Below are positions 18,812 through 27,897 of a DNA stretch of 64,000 bases, in pieces. A program made the translations under genes and the position numbers. The notes beneath the pieces were generated by a model. It ran no database searches. It saw nothing but the letters and a program-made list of their open reading frames with translations, and was not told the origin of the DNA. The stretch's first letter is position 1; every line of letters begins with the position of its first letter. Source of the DNA: Streptococcus oralis subsp. tigurinus (lineage in GTDB: Bacteria; Bacillota; Bacilli; Lactobacillales; Streptococcaceae); NCBI RefSeq assembly GCF_002356415.1, contig NZ_AP018338.1, forward strand, positions 1,178,001 through 1,242,000, given 5' to 3'.

Positions 18812-19262
18812 TTACTTCCTCTTTAAGCATTGCAATCAATAAAACGATAACACCAACTGTCAAATAGCTGTCAGCAACATTGAAAATCGCAAAGTTGATA
18901 AAGTCTAGGTGAAACATATCCACCACAAAACCTTGACTCATTCTGTCGATAAAGTTGCCCAGACCTCCAGCAATTATCAAAATCAGTCCAAAAACCAACC
19001 ATAGAGAATCCTCCATGTGTTTATGTAGATACCAAATGGCACCTACCATGACGACCAGTGTAATAACAGCAAATAACCACTGCTGATCTTGCAGCATGGA
19101 GAAGGCTGCCCCACGATTTTGCAGGTAGGTCAAGCTAACGAGATTGGGGATCCACGAACGAACTTCACCCAGTGGAATCTGCTGGACAACATAATTTTTG
19201 ACCAACTGATCCAACCCAATCAAAAGCAGTACAATGACTGCTACTATTCCTCTTTTTTTCAT
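18795..19262 (-). CDS. lspA: Prolipoprotein signal peptidase
   Basis: A 155-residue aspartyl protease with four membrane helices that cleaves lipoprotein signal peptides. The family motifs are present: NRGAAFSML near residue 49, [10 protein letters not shown] near residue 104 and [11 protein letters not shown] near residue 128; the two aspartates form the active site. The start overlaps the LysR-gene stop by four bases, and its 3' end overlaps rluD, giving a LysR-lspA-rluD transcript. Confidence 0.96.
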   Translation of the reverse strand: MKKRGIVAVIVLLLIGLDQLVKNYVVQQIPLGEVRSWIPNLVSLTYLQNRGAAFSMLQDQQWLFAVITLVVMVGAIWYLHKHMEDSLWLVFGLILIIAGGLGNFIDRMSQGFVVDMFHLDFINFAIFNVADSYLTVGVIVLLIAMLKEEVNGNKN

Positions 19263-20167
19263 GATTTCCTCTTTTGATCAAAATATTCTTGCATGACTTC
19301 TACGAAGAGAGTCCCAGCTTGGCTAAGCTCCACTTCCTCACGTTTGACGTAGACCATGCGGTTATCTAGATTATCCTTGAGACGAATGACTGTGATTCCA
19401 TTGACACTGTCACTATCTAAAAATCCTGAACCTGTCGCATAGGCATCCGTCCGCTCCAAAATACCATTCAAAGTAGCACGGTCGGTCACATTGAACATCT
19501 GTGAGCTCGCGCTGGTGTCGACAAAGTTCTCTGAATAGTATAGATACTCATCCTTTTCCTGGGTGAAACGAACTGTTGGTAAATCCGCTAGGTCCTCCAT
19601 GACCAATTCCTCTTTCTGTGCTAAAGGATGCCCTTCACGAAGATAAATGTGAGTCTGGAAAGGAATTAGTTCAATAACTTCTAAACCAAGCTTTTCAACC
19701 CGTTGCATAATTCCTTTTTGATTTTGATTGTTGAGGTAGATAATCCCAATCTCACTGTGTCCTTGGGCTACTTCGTCTAAGATTTGAACAGTAGTTGATT
19801 CAAAAATACGGAAGTTTTTGTAGTCAGGATAACGTTCTGAGAAGGCCGTAATGGTTGGTGGCAAGAAGTCATAGTGCTGACTGGCAATGGAAAATTCATC
19901 CTTTTCTTCCTCAGGATTGGCATACTGATTTTGAAAAACATCAAAGCCTTTGACCAACTCCTGCGCTTTTTCATAAAATTCCATACCACGACGGGTCAAA
20001 AACGTTCCCGAACTCGTCCGACGGAAAATCTTAAAGCCTAACTCTTTTTCCAAATCGCGCACAGAAATAGATAGACTTGGCTGACTAACATACATCTTTT
20101 CAGCAGCTTCACGGAAAGTACCACTATTGGCAATAGCCACAACATAGCGTAATTGTTGAATGTTCAT
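19259..20167 (-). CDS. LysR-type regulator, CpsY/MtaR-like
   Basis: A 302-residue LysR-family regulator. The N-terminal winged helix is [20 protein letters not shown] followed by [24 protein letters not shown]. The C-terminal effector domain spans about residues 90-295. The sequence resembles streptococcal CpsY/MtaR regulators linked to methionine uptake and surface traits; the assignment is from memory. It heads an operon with lspA and rluD and has an extended -10 promoter (TGG TATAAT) 30 bases upstream. The target genes cannot be read here. Confidence 0.85.
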   Translation of the reverse strand: MNIQQLRYVVAIANSGTFREAAEKMYVSQPSLSISVRDLEKELGFKIFRRTSSGTFLTRRGMEFYEKAQELVKGFDVFQNQYANPEEEKDEFSIASQHYDFLPPTITAFSERYPDYKNFRIFESTTVQILDEVAQGHSEIGIIYLNNQNQKGIMQRVEKLGLEVIELIPFQTHIYLREGHPLAQKEELVMEDLADLPTVRFTQEKDEYLYYSENFVDTSASSQMFNVTDRATLNGILERTDAYATGSGFLDSDSVNGITVIRLKDNLDNRMVYVKREEVELSQAGTLFVEVMQEYFDQKRKS

Positions 20168-20195
20168 CTTTTACCCCCAACTTCTCTATCTGTTC

Positions 20196-20204
20196 ATTAT
20201 ACCA
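20196..20204 (-). promoter_or_regulatory. Extended -10 promoter of the LysR-lspA-rluD operon
   Basis: TGG then TATAAT on the minus strand (-10 at 20201-20196), about 29 bases before the ATG; GGGGGT serves as ribosome site. Confidence 0.65.
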
Positions 20205-20293
20205 TATTTTAGAAGTTTTCCAAAAAGGAAAAAAGTGGCCATCGCAAGTTTAAATCCAACTATTCTCTATTACATTCAAAATGGGTATCAAAA

Positions 20294-20327
20294 CAAAAAA
20301 TAGGCTCTCCGAAAACTCGGAAAGCCT
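20294..20327 (-). terminator. Second terminator after rpmA
   Basis: Eleven-base-pair stem AGGCTTTCCGA/TCGGAGAGCCT, four-base loop, followed by ATTTTTTG on the minus strand. It backs up the terminator at 20379. Confidence 0.88.
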
Positions 20328-20378
20328 TATTTTATGCTACTTCTAGCTTCCTCGCCTTTTCATTTTAAGGCTCGGGAT

Positions 20379-20401
20379 AAAAAGGTTCACTGAACCTTTT
20401 T
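20379..20401 (-). terminator. First terminator after rpmA
   Basis: Near-perfect palindrome AAAAAGGTTCA/TGAACCTTTTT directly at the rpmA stop codon, ending in five T on the minus strand. Two strong terminators in a row are consistent with a highly transcribed ribosomal operon. Confidence 0.85.
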
Positions 20402-20693
20402 ATTTAGCGATTGGGTAAACAGAAACCTGCTTCTTATCGCGACCTTTACGTTCAAAGCGTACTACGCCTTCAACTTTAGCGAACAAAGTATCGTCTCCAC
20501 CACGTCCAACGTTTACACCTGGGTAGATGTGTGTACCACGTTGACGGTAAAGGATTGATCCACCTGTTACAGTTTGTCCGTCAGCTGCTTTAGCTCCAAG
20601 ACGTTTCGCTTGTGAATCGCGTCCGTTTGATGTAGAACCTCCACCTTTTTTGTGGGCGAAAAGTTGCAAGTTGTTAAGAGTCATTTTTAACAT
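20400..20693 (-). CDS. rpmA: Ribosomal protein L27 with cleavable N-terminus
   Basis: A 97-residue 50S protein near the peptidyl-transferase centre. The body [20 protein letters not shown] is standard L27. The N-terminal extension [13 protein letters not shown] is the Firmicute-type leader removed by the protease Prp after the FA pair. Removal is needed because the mature N-terminus reaches the catalytic site. The prp gene is directly upstream (16 bases). Third gene of rplU-prp-rpmA. Confidence 0.97.
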   Translation of the reverse strand: MLKMTLNNLQLFAHKKGGGSTSNGRDSQAKRLGAKAADGQTVTGGSILYRQRGTHIYPGVNVGRGGDDTLFAKVEGVVRFERKGRDKKQVSVYPIAK

Positions 20694-20709
20694 AATGTTT
20701 TCCTCCGTG

Positions 20710-21063
<354 letters not shown>

Positions 21064-21070
21064 TTAAAAA

Positions 21071-21385
21071 TTAAGCGTTGATCGCGTTGATGACAACTTT
21101 TGTATATGGTTGACGATGACCTTGTTTGCGGTGGCTACCTTTCTTAGGTTTGTACTTGTAAGTAACAACTTTCTTTTGTTTTCCTTGTTTTTCAACAGTT
21201 CCAACTACAGTAGCTCCAGCAACAAGTGGAGTTCCGACAACAGTGTTTTCACCACCAACAAGAACAACTTCGTTAAAAGTAACTTCTTGACCAGCTTCAA
21301 CGTTCAATTTTTCAACGTAAACTGCTTGACCAACTTCAACTTTAACTTGTTTTCCGCCAGTTTTGATAATTGCGTATGTGCTCAT
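21071..21385 (-). CDS. rplU: Ribosomal protein L21
   Basis: A 104-residue 50S protein. Standard elements are [17 protein letters not shown] at the N-terminus, [20 protein letters not shown] in the middle and the basic C-terminal [18 protein letters not shown]. First gene of rplU-prp-rpmA, preceded by AGGAGG and by a structured leader of about 170 bases. Confidence 0.98.
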
Positions 21386-21552
21386 TATGCACCTCCTATG
21401 ATTTTTAGGGTTTCCCCGTATTTTTGTGAAGACTCGCCTAGCATCGTGGGACGAACCACTTAAAAGAAGAGCTCTAAGTATAACAAAGTTTAAATTTTGT
21501 ATACGATGAGCAACGATGTTCGTGCGGTTGCACAGGACTGTGCATAGTCAAC
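21386..21552 (-). ncRNA. L21-type ribosomal leader
   Basis: The 5' leader between the promoter and rplU. It contains paired segments such as TGCACAG/CTGTGCA near its 5' end and a conserved AGGCGAGTCTTC near the 3' end. Position and form match the L21 leader family of Firmicutes, thought to mediate autogenous control. A possible second start (TGT TATACT near 21480) lies inside. The family call comes from position and pairing, without a covariance search. Confidence 0.65.
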
Positions 21553-21558
21553 TCTTCG

Positions 21559-21587
21559 ATTATAGCATATCTTCTTTTTTCTTACAA
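21559..21587 (-). promoter_or_regulatory. Promoter of rplU-prp-rpmA
   Basis: TTGTAA at 21587-21582, 17-base spacer ending in TGC, TATAAT at 21564-21559. This combines a good -35 with an extended -10, as expected for a ribosomal operon. Confidence 0.85.
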
Positions 21588-21593
21588 GCAAAA

Positions 21594-22289
21594 TCAATTA
21601 AAATTCAGTTTTTTCTCTCCTTTTTTTCTCCAAGAAGCAAAAAGCATACTGAAGTAAAAGATACTCATCATAAGAGGAACACCTAGAATTGTCTTCTCCT
21701 GATAGTAAATCGTCAAATAAGCTGAAAAAACAACTCCGAAGACAAAACTGCTAAGCAAGCTAACAAAAATCAAGCCCTCTCGTAGGAAAGGCGTATGCTT
21801 AGTCCGAAAATAATCTCCAAAAGCCAACATGGTTCGTTTGATATTCCCGGTCATAAAAGCATTATTATAGGCAATCCCTGATACTTCTCCAAAAGCAGTT
21901 GTCACCAGTCCCATACAGAAGGCCAATGGCGGTACGAGATAGATATTCTCTACAGTTTGCGGCACAAAGCCAATAATTAGGGACAAGACTGCAAGTGGAA
22001 TTACGGACAAAATTGGCTTTTTAACAATTCTCAATTTTTCCTTATAGACAGTTAATAAAAGGACCCCCATCATAAAAGCTAGCAAGGTCATTACTTTGGC
22101 ACTGGCATCTGACACATTGTGTTGAATGAGTCCTACTGATAGAAAAACCACATTTCCAGTCTGTCCTGCCACAAGGGTATTTCCTCGCACGATAAAGGTA
22201 TAGGCATCTACATATCCTGCGCAAAAAGTCAAAAAAAGCGCTAGCCTCTTAGACTGACGTGATATTTTTCTTATTGGTAATAATCTCAT
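21594..22289 (-). CDS. YoaK family (DUF1275) membrane protein
   Basis: A 231-residue polytopic membrane protein of the DUF1275/YoaK family. It has six hydrophobic segments. The N-terminal FCAGYVDAYTFIVRGNTLVAG with ATGQTGNVV-like continuation (AGQTGNVVFLSVGL) is the family signature, as is NAFMTGNIKRTM near residue 142. Function is unknown. The start ATG has a strong GGGGGAG site. It is divergent from the oxidoreductase gene and has no same-strand partner. Confidence 0.85.
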   Translation of the reverse strand: MRLLPIRKISRQSKRLALFLTFCAGYVDAYTFIVRGNTLVAGQTGNVVFLSVGLIQHNVSDASAKVMTLLAFMMGVLLLTVYKEKLRIVKKPILSVIPLAVLSLIIGFVPQTVENIYLVPPLAFCMGLVTTAFGEVSGIAYNNAFMTGNIKRTMLAFGDYFRTKHTPFLREGLIFVSLLSSFVFGVVFSAYLTIYYQEKTILGVPLMMSIFYFSMLFASWRKKGEKKLNFN

Positions 22290-22380
22290 TTTCTCCCCCT
22301 TTTCATTTTATCTACCTATCTAAATATTGTACCACTTTCTTTGAGAAAAGCGTAGTCCATTTGAAAATTTTTACCATCTG

Positions 22381-22410
22381 TTGGATAGTCCTTCTTTTCT
22401 ATGTTATAAT
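22381..22410 (+). promoter_or_regulatory. Promoter of the oxidoreductase-helicase pair
   Basis: TTGGAT at 22381-22386, 18-base spacer ending in TGT, and consensus TATAAT at 22405-22410. The gene ATG lies 35 bases downstream. Confidence 0.75.
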
Positions 22411-22444
22411 GAAGGAAGGATCTAAAATCGGAAAAGGAGTATCT

Positions 22445-23422
22445 ATGCTTAAATTAGGTGTCATCGGAACAGGAGCTATCAGCCATCATTTCATAGAGGC
22501 AGCCCATGCCAGTGGTGAGTACCAGCTGGTCGCTGTCTACTCTAGAAAGATAGAGACAGCGGCAACCTTTGCTTCTCGCTATCAAGATATCCAGCTCTTT
22601 GATCAATTAGAAAACTTCTTTAAGTCTTCCTTTGATGTAGTTTATATCGCCAGTCCAAATTCCTTGCATTTTGTTCAAGCCAAGACTGCCTTGTCTTTTG
22701 GGAAACACGTCATTCTTGAAAAGCCAGCTGTCACTCAGCCACATGAATGGCTAGATTTGAGGCAAACAGCTGAGAAAAATCACTGTTTTATCTTTGAAGC
22801 AGCTCGTAATTACCACGAAGAAGCTTTTACCACTATCAAAAACTTTTTAGCAGACAAGCAAGTGCTGGGAGCAGATTTCAACTATGCCAAGTATTCTTCC
22901 AAGATGCCTGACTTGTTGGCTGGGCATACGCCCAATGTCTTTTCAGACCGTTTTGCTGGTGGAGCTCTTATGGACTTGGGGATCTATCCTATCTACGCTG
23001 CTATTCGTCTCTTTGGAAAGGCTCATGACGCGACCTACCAGGCTCAACAGCTTGACAATAGCATTGACCTAAATGGTGATGGTATCCTCTTCTACCCTGA
23101 CTTTCAAGTTCATATCAAGGCAGGAAAAAACATCACTTCCAATCTTCCTTGCGAGATCTACACAGCAGATGGTACCTTGACACTCAACACGATTGAGCAT
23201 GTACGCTCAGCTATTTTTACCGACCACCAAGGAAATCAAGTCCAGCTCCCTATCCAACAGGCTCCTCATACGATGGCTGAGGAAGCCGCTGCATTTGCAC
23301 ACATGATTCAGCAACCAGACCAGACACTTTACCAGAACTGGCTGGATGATGCAGGTTCTGTTCATGACCTATTATATACCATGCGCCAGACTGCTGGCAT
23401 TAGATTTGAGGCAGAAAAATGA
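22445..23422 (+). CDS. Gfo/Idh/MocA family oxidoreductase
   Basis: A 325-residue NAD(P)-dependent oxidoreductase. The N-terminal Rossmann motif is KLGVIGTGAISHHF, and VILEKPAVTQPHEW near residue 94 has the conserved EKP lysine. The substrate is unknown; relatives act on sugars or sugar-like compounds. I start at ATG 22445, preceded by AAAAGGAG and lying downstream of the promoter; a longer in-frame extension would start before the promoter. The stop overlaps the helicase ATG by four bases, so the two genes are coupled. Confidence 0.9.
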   Translation: MLKLGVIGTGAISHHFIEAAHASGEYQLVAVYSRKIETAATFASRYQDIQLFDQLENFFKSSFDVVYIASPNSLHFVQAKTALSFGKHVILEKPAVTQPHEWLDLRQTAEKNHCFIFEAARNYHEEAFTTIKNFLADKQVLGADFNYAKYSSKMPDLLAGHTPNVFSDRFAGGALMDLGIYPIYAAIRLFGKAHDATYQAQQLDNSIDLNGDGILFYPDFQVHIKAGKNITSNLPCEIYTADGTLTLNTIEHVRSAIFTDHQGNQVQLPIQQAPHTMAEEAAAFAHMIQQPDQTLYQNWLDDAGSVHDLLYTMRQTAGIRFEAEK

Positions 23423-24501
23423 AAACCAAACTACCTACTGAATGGCAAGAACTAAGTGACCAACTTGGTTTCCAAGAATTCACCCCCATTCAAACTCAAC
23501 TATTTGAGCCTATACTTGCTAGAGAAAACCTTCTGGGAGTGAGCCCAACAGGAACTGGTAAGACCCTCGCTTACCTCCTGCCAAGTCTTCTCAGACTACA
23601 AAAGAAAAAAGCCCAACAACTCTTGATTCTAGCACCGAATACAGAACTTGCTGGACAGATTTTTGATGTATGTAAAACGTGGTCAGAGGCTATCGGCTTG
23701 ACTGCTCAGCTCTTCTTATCAGGTTCGAGTCAGAAACGCCAGATTGAACGCCTAAAAAAAGGACCAGAAATTCTGATTGGAACTCCTGGCCGTATCTTTG
23801 AGTTGATTAAATTGAAAAAAATCAAGATGATGAATGTGGAAACTGTCATTCTGGATGAATTTGACCAATTGCTCGATGATTCTCAGATTCACTTTGTAGA
23901 GAAAATTACCCACTACGCACCTCGTGACCACCAACTCATCTACATGAGTGCGACGACCAAGTTTGACCAAGAAAAGATTGCTCCAAACACGCGCACCATC
24001 GACCTTTCTGACCAAAAGTTAGACAACATCCAACACTTCTACATGCAGGTTGACCAACGTCACCGAGTGGATATGCTACGAAAACTAGCTCATGTTGAGG
24101 ATTTCCGCGGTCTGATCTTCTTTAATGGCCTCTCAGACCTTGGAAGTGCTGAGGAAAAACTACAGTATCGGGATATCTTGGCTGTTTCCCTCGCTAGTGA
24201 TGTCAATGTCAAGTTTAGAAAAGTTATCTTGGAAAAGTTTAAGGACAAGCAGCTAACCTTGCTCCTTGCAACAGACCTTCTGGCTCGTGGAATTGATATT
24301 GATAGCCTAGAATGCGTCGTAAACTTTGATATTCCTAGAGACATCGAAACTTACACCCACCGCGCTGGCCGTACAGGTCGCATGGGCAAAGAGGGCTACG
24401 TAATCACTCTCGTAACCCATCCTGAAGAACTTAAAAAACTCAAGAAATTCGCAAGTGTACGTGAAATTGTTCTAAAAAATCAAGAACTCTATATCAAATA
24501 A
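23419..24501 (+). CDS. DEAD-box-type RNA helicase
   Basis: A 360-residue compact helicase with few extensions. The Q motif is FQEFTPIQTQLFEPIL, Walker A is SPTGTGKTLAYLLP, motif Ib is GTPGR, and motif II reads DEFD rather than DEAD. Motif III is MSATT, and motif VI is HRAGRTGRMG near residue 315. It lacks a C-terminal RNA-binding tail, so partners would set its target. Coupled by ATGA to the oxidoreductase gene upstream, and followed at once by a terminator. Confidence 0.92.
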   Translation: MKTKLPTEWQELSDQLGFQEFTPIQTQLFEPILARENLLGVSPTGTGKTLAYLLPSLLRLQKKKAQQLLILAPNTELAGQIFDVCKTWSEAIGLTAQLFLSGSSQKRQIERLKKGPEILIGTPGRIFELIKLKKIKMMNVETVILDEFDQLLDDSQIHFVEKITHYAPRDHQLIYMSATTKFDQEKIAPNTRTIDLSDQKLDNIQHFYMQVDQRHRVDMLRKLAHVEDFRGLIFFNGLSDLGSAEEKLQYRDILAVSLASDVNVKFRKVILEKFKDKQLTLLLATDLLARGIDIDSLECVVNFDIPRDIETYTHRAGRTGRMGKEGYVITLVTHPEELKKLKKFASVREIVLKNQELYIK

Positions 24502-24524
24502 GGTTGGCATTTGCCAACCTTTTT
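24501..24524 (+). terminator. Terminator after the helicase gene
   Basis: Stem AGGTTGGCA/TGCCAACCT, very short loop, then five T, beginning inside the stop codon. Confidence 0.85.
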
Positions 24525-24525
24525 C

Positions 24526-24903
24526 TTATCCCCAAGTAATTTCTAATTGATAGCTGGCAAAAAGATGTCCCTCTTGGTTTTGCAGTTGGTAGGCGAGCTC
24601 AATCTTTTGCCCATCCAGTTTGTAGTGATTCGTTTGAATGATAAACTCCTGCATCCCCATTGGAGTAGGAATATAGGCCAAACTATCACTATCTTTTAGA
24701 AAACGCATGATGGTTTTGGGACTCGAGAAACGGGTCATCACCAGTTCTTGACTATGAAACTTGAGAACCACTTTTTCCTTTTCCTCATTGTAGAAAAGCA
24801 GATAGCTATAATCTCCCTTTTCACGCACTTCCACGTTATAGAGCTGGTCTATGACTTCCAACTGTTCATCAAACTGAATCGTATTTCGCATCCGAATCTT
24901 CAC
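24526..24903 (-). CDS. DUF1934 (YwiB-like) protein
   Basis: A 125-residue predicted lipocalin-like beta-barrel of the DUF1934 family. It has alternating polar and hydrophobic strands and the typical segment AYIPTPMGMQEFIIQTNHY near residue 76, then an EGHLFASYQLEI ending. The function is unknown. It is convergent with the helicase gene and separated by its terminator. Its start lies 71 bases from the divergent HD-hydrolase gene. Confidence 0.75.
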   Translation of the reverse strand: MKIRMRNTIQFDEQLEVIDQLYNVEVREKGDYSYLLFYNEEKEKVVLKFHSQELVMTRFSSPKTIMRFLKDSDSLAYIPTPMGMQEFIIQTNHYKLDGQKIELAYQLQNQEGHLFASYQLEITWG

Positions 24904-24960
24904 ATCAGGTCCTCTTTCTTGTCTCTTGTCCTACTATTTTACCAAAAACTCTAGCTTTTT

Positions 24961-24968
24961 GCTATAAT
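24961..24968 (+). promoter_or_regulatory. Extended -10 promoter predicting a leaderless mRNA
   Basis: TGC followed by TATAAT (-10 at 24963-24968). Only six bases separate the -10 from the ATG at 24975, so transcription should begin at or next to the start codon. No ribosome site can fit. Confidence 0.7.
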
Positions 24969-24974
24969 GGTCAT

Positions 24975-26282
24975 ATGAACGAAAAAGTATTCCGTGACCC
25001 AGTTCACAACTACATCCATGTAAACAACCAGGTCATCTATGACTTGATCAATACAAAGGAATTTCAACGTCTACGCCGTATTAAGCAACTAGGAACTTCC
25101 AGTTATACCTTCCACGGTGGGGAGCACAGTCGCTTCTCCCATTGTCTTGGAGTGTATGAGATTGCACGACGTATCACGGAGATTTTTGAAGAAAAATATC
25201 CTGAAGAATGGGATCCTGCTGAGTCTCTCTTGACCATGACCGCTGCGCTCCTACATGACCTTGGACATGGGGCCTACTCCCATACTTTTGAGCATCTCTT
25301 TGATACAGATCATGAAGCCATTACCCAGGAAATCATCCAAAGTCCTGAGACAGAGATTCACAAAGTCCTGCTACAAGTGGCACCTGATTTCCCCAAAAAG
25401 GTGGCTAGCGTCATCGACCATACCTATCCTAACAAGCAGGTCGTACAGCTCATTTCTAGTCAGATTGATGCAGACCGCATGGACTATCTCTTGCGTGACT
25501 CCTATTTTACAGGAGCATCATATGGGGAATTTGACCTGACACGGATCCTTCGAGTGATTCGTCCTGTCGAAAATGGCATCGCCTTTCAGCGCAATGGCAT
25601 GCACGCTATTGAAGACTATGTCCTCAGTCGCTACCAAATGTATATGCAGGTTTATTTCCACCCAGCAACTCGGGCCATGGAAGTCCTCCTACAGAATCTC
25701 CTCAAACGCGCCAAGGAACTCTATCCTGAAGATAAGGACTTCTTTGCACGCACTTCTCCTCATTTGCTACCTTTTTTTGAAAAGAAAGTTACTCTATCTG
25801 ACTACCTGGCACTTGATGACGGTGTGATGAATACCTACTTCCAGCTCTGGATGACTAGTCCTGATAAGATACTAGCAGACCTGTCGCAACGCTTTGTCAA
25901 CCGCAAGGTCTTTAAATCCATTACTTTTTCACAAGAAGACCAAGACCAACTCGCAACCATGAGACAACTGGTTGAAGAAATCGGTTTTGATCCAGACTAC
26001 TATACTGCTATTCATAAGAACTTTGACCTCCCTTATGATATCTATCGTCCCGAATCTGAAAACCCGCGGACACAGATTGAGATTTTACAAAAAAATGGTG
26101 AACTGGCAGAACTCTCTAGCCTGTCTCCTATCGTCCAATCCCTTGCTGGCAGTCGCCACGGAGACAATCGTTTCTATTTTCCAAAAGAAATGTTGGACCA
26201 AAACAGTATCTTTGCAAGTATCACCCAGCAATTTTTACACTTGATTGAGAACGATCATTTTACCCCAAATAAGAAGGAATAG
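24975..26282 (+). CDS. HD-domain phosphohydrolase (YwfO/dGTPase-like)
   Basis: A 435-residue metal-dependent HD hydrolase. The opening RDPVHNYIHVNN and EFQRLRRIKQLG is shared with SamHD1-like dGTPase relatives. The metal site is built from HSRFSHCLGVYEIARRI, ALLHDLGHGAYSHTFEH (HD pair) and a later SSQIDADRMDYL Asp. The exact nucleotide substrate is unknown. A Cof-type phosphatase gene follows after nine bases. The mRNA appears leaderless: the -10 ends six bases before the ATG. Confidence 0.88.
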   Translation: MNEKVFRDPVHNYIHVNNQVIYDLINTKEFQRLRRIKQLGTSSYTFHGGEHSRFSHCLGVYEIARRITEIFEEKYPEEWDPAESLLTMTAALLHDLGHGAYSHTFEHLFDTDHEAITQEIIQSPETEIHKVLLQVAPDFPKKVASVIDHTYPNKQVVQLISSQIDADRMDYLLRDSYFTGASYGEFDLTRILRVIRPVENGIAFQRNGMHAIEDYVLSRYQMYMQVYFHPATRAMEVLLQNLLKRAKELYPEDKDFFARTSPHLLPFFEKKVTLSDYLALDDGVMNTYFQLWMTSPDKILADLSQRFVNRKVFKSITFSQEDQDQLATMRQLVEEIGFDPDYYTAIHKNFDLPYDIYRPESENPRTQIEILQKNGELAELSSLSPIVQSLAGSRHGDNRFYFPKEMLDQNSIFASITQQFLHLIENDHFTPNKKE

Positions 26283-26291
26283 AGGAAATAT

Positions 26292-27098
26292 ATGAGTATT
26301 AAACTAATCGCCGTCGATATCGATGGTACCCTGGTTAACAGTAAAAAGGAAATCACTCCGGAAGTCTTTTCGGCCATCCAAGATGCCAAACAAGCTGGTG
26401 TCAAAGTCGTGATTGCAACGGGTCGTCCTATCGCAGGTGTTGCCAAATTGCTGGACGACTTGCAGTTGAGAGACGAGGGTGACTATGTGGTAACCTTCAA
26501 CGGTGCCCTTGTCCAAGAAACTGCTACTGGCCATGAGATTATCAGCGAATCTTTAGCCTATGAGGATTATCTCGATATGGAATTTCTCAGTCGCAAGCTT
26601 GGTGTCCACATGCACGCCATTACCAAGGACGGTATCTATACTGCCAATCGCAATATCGGAAAATACACGGTGCACGAATCAACCCTCGTCAACATGCCCA
26701 TTTTCTACCGTACTCCCGAAGAAATGGCTGACAAGGAAATCGTCAAGTGTATGTTTATCGATGAACCAGAAATCCTCGATGCTGCGATTGAAAAGATTCC
26801 AGCCGAATTTTACGAGCGCTACTCTATTAACAAATCAGCTCCCTTTTACCTCGAACTCCTTAAAAAGAATGTAGACAAGGGTTCAGCCATCACTCACCTA
26901 GCTGAAAAACTCGGATTGACCACAGATGAAACCATGGCGATTGGTGACGAGGAAAATGATCGTGCCATGCTGGAAGTCGTTGGTAATCCTGTTGTCATGG
27001 AAAATGGAAATCCAGAACTCAAAAAAATCGCCAAATACATCACTAAAACAAATGATGAATCCGGCGTTGCTCATGCTATTCGTACGTGGGTATTGTAA
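26292..27098 (+). CDS. Cof-type HAD phosphatase
   Basis: A 268-residue HAD-superfamily phosphatase of the Cof/YidA type, acting on sugar phosphates or nucleotide cofactors in the cytoplasm. Motif I is AVDIDGTLVNS with the catalytic Asp pair, motif II is VIATGRP near residue 40, motif III Lys is near residue 196, and motif IV is MAIGDEENDRAMLE near residue 217. The ribosome site is GAGGAA. Co-transcribed with the HD-hydrolase gene. Confidence 0.93.
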   Translation: MSIKLIAVDIDGTLVNSKKEITPEVFSAIQDAKQAGVKVVIATGRPIAGVAKLLDDLQLRDEGDYVVTFNGALVQETATGHEIISESLAYEDYLDMEFLSRKLGVHMHAITKDGIYTANRNIGKYTVHESTLVNMPIFYRTPEEMADKEIVKCMFIDEPEILDAAIEKIPAEFYERYSINKSAPFYLELLKKNVDKGSAITHLAEKLGLTTDETMAIGDEENDRAMLEVVGNPVVMENGNPELKKIAKYITKTNDESGVAHAIRTWVL

Positions 27099-27113
27099 AG
27101 TATGATAAAATAT

Positions 27114-27139
27114 GAAAACCGCTCAGCTGAGCGGTTTTT
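27114..27139. terminator. Terminator after the HAD phosphatase gene
   Basis: Palindrome AACCGCTCAG/CTGAGCGGTT followed by T on the plus strand and T (from the A-run) on the minus strand. It can serve both the HAD gene and the convergent AbiV-like gene. Confidence 0.88.
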
Positions 27140-27141
27140 AT

Positions 27142-27744
27142 CTATTTCATCTTAGAATTAGCAATAGTTTCAAAAAATAAATCAGTTTTCTTTGATAACT
27201 CGATTGAGTGATCTGTCCATCCCACCAGATTATCATCAAATGATTCTATCGCAAATAAAAGTAGATTTCTTGCAAGTTCTTGAGTAATTAAATCTTTTGG
27301 TGTCACAATATTGTTATTTTTTCTATCACAATAAATTGCTTTTTCTCTTAAATCTTTTAATTCACCAGAATAAATAAATTTAAAAATCTTCTCCAAATTT
27401 TCATTAGAAATTGAATTTTTAATCCTTTCGCCAATACAAATAGTGTGACTCGCACCTACAATTTGTTTAGACTTATGATCTCTTAATTTATCTTTTCTCA
27501 TATAGGAATCTGAACCTTTAATAAATATTCCCATTTGAATTTTTCCAACCTCTTCCAACACACTAATAGCTAAAAAAGATGAGGAGGTATATGAATCATT
27601 TATATATAAAACATATGAATCCGAAATCAACTGAACAACATGATCTAAACATTTATTCAATTGTTCAGTTGAAGAAATATAAAAATTGCTAGATCCGTTT
27701 AAGATAGATTCTATCTTATCAAAATAACAATCTTTATCAACCAT
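27142..27744 (-). CDS. AbiV family abortive-infection-like protein
   Basis: A 200-residue, all-helical cytoplasmic protein. Two stretches carry the AbiV family pattern: SYTSSSFLAISVLEEVGKIQ (helix with ALxLEELGK-like motif near residues 51-70) and KDKLRDHKSKQIVGA near residues 84-98 (the FxDHxxK region). AbiV from Lactococcus blocks phage translation. Codon use is markedly more AT-rich than in neighbours (many ATA, TTA, AAT codons), suggesting acquisition. The gene fills the slot between the HAD gene and the 3' end of tRNA-Arg, a typical integration hot spot. ATG with a GGAG site. No toxin-antitoxin partner is seen. Confidence 0.72.
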   Translation of the reverse strand: MVDKDCYFDKIESILNGSSNFYISSTEQLNKCLDHVVQLISDSYVLYINDSYTSSSFLAISVLEEVGKIQMGIFIKGSDSYMRKDKLRDHKSKQIVGASHTICIGERIKNSISNENLEKIFKFIYSGELKDLREKAIYCDRKNNNIVTPKDLITQELARNLLLFAIESFDDNLVGWTDHSIELSKKTDLFFETIANSKMK

Positions 27745-27897
27745 TATTACTCCAAATTTTATAATCCATGATATTTTGTTAAAGTACTTCTAGCAGTTGC
27801 TTATCGATTCTACATCGACACTTTATATAATTCTTGTAATTTAGGGGCGGATTTGGGGCGAAACACCTCAAACCCCTAGTAAAATCAATAATTTATA
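27745..27897. other. AT-rich segment at the tRNA-Arg 3' side, possible integration scar
   Basis: Gene-free segment between the AbiV-like gene and tRNA-Arg. It contains an imperfect direct repeat (TTAGGGGCGGA at 27841 and TTTGGGGCGAA at 27853) in otherwise AT-rich DNA. A plus-strand frame ends with NLGADLGRNTSNP and TAG at 27877-27879, next to the tRNA 3' end. That is where the last codons of a tyrosine integrase of a tRNA-targeted element would lie. No integrase body remains and no second copy of the tRNA end was noticed. Confidence 0.35.

Noticed and set aside
22259-22444. Long N-terminal extension of the oxidoreductase
   Set aside because: The frame is open but starts upstream of a clear promoter and overlaps the YoaK-like gene start. 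GxGxxG then begins directly at ATG 22445 with AAAAGGAG before it.
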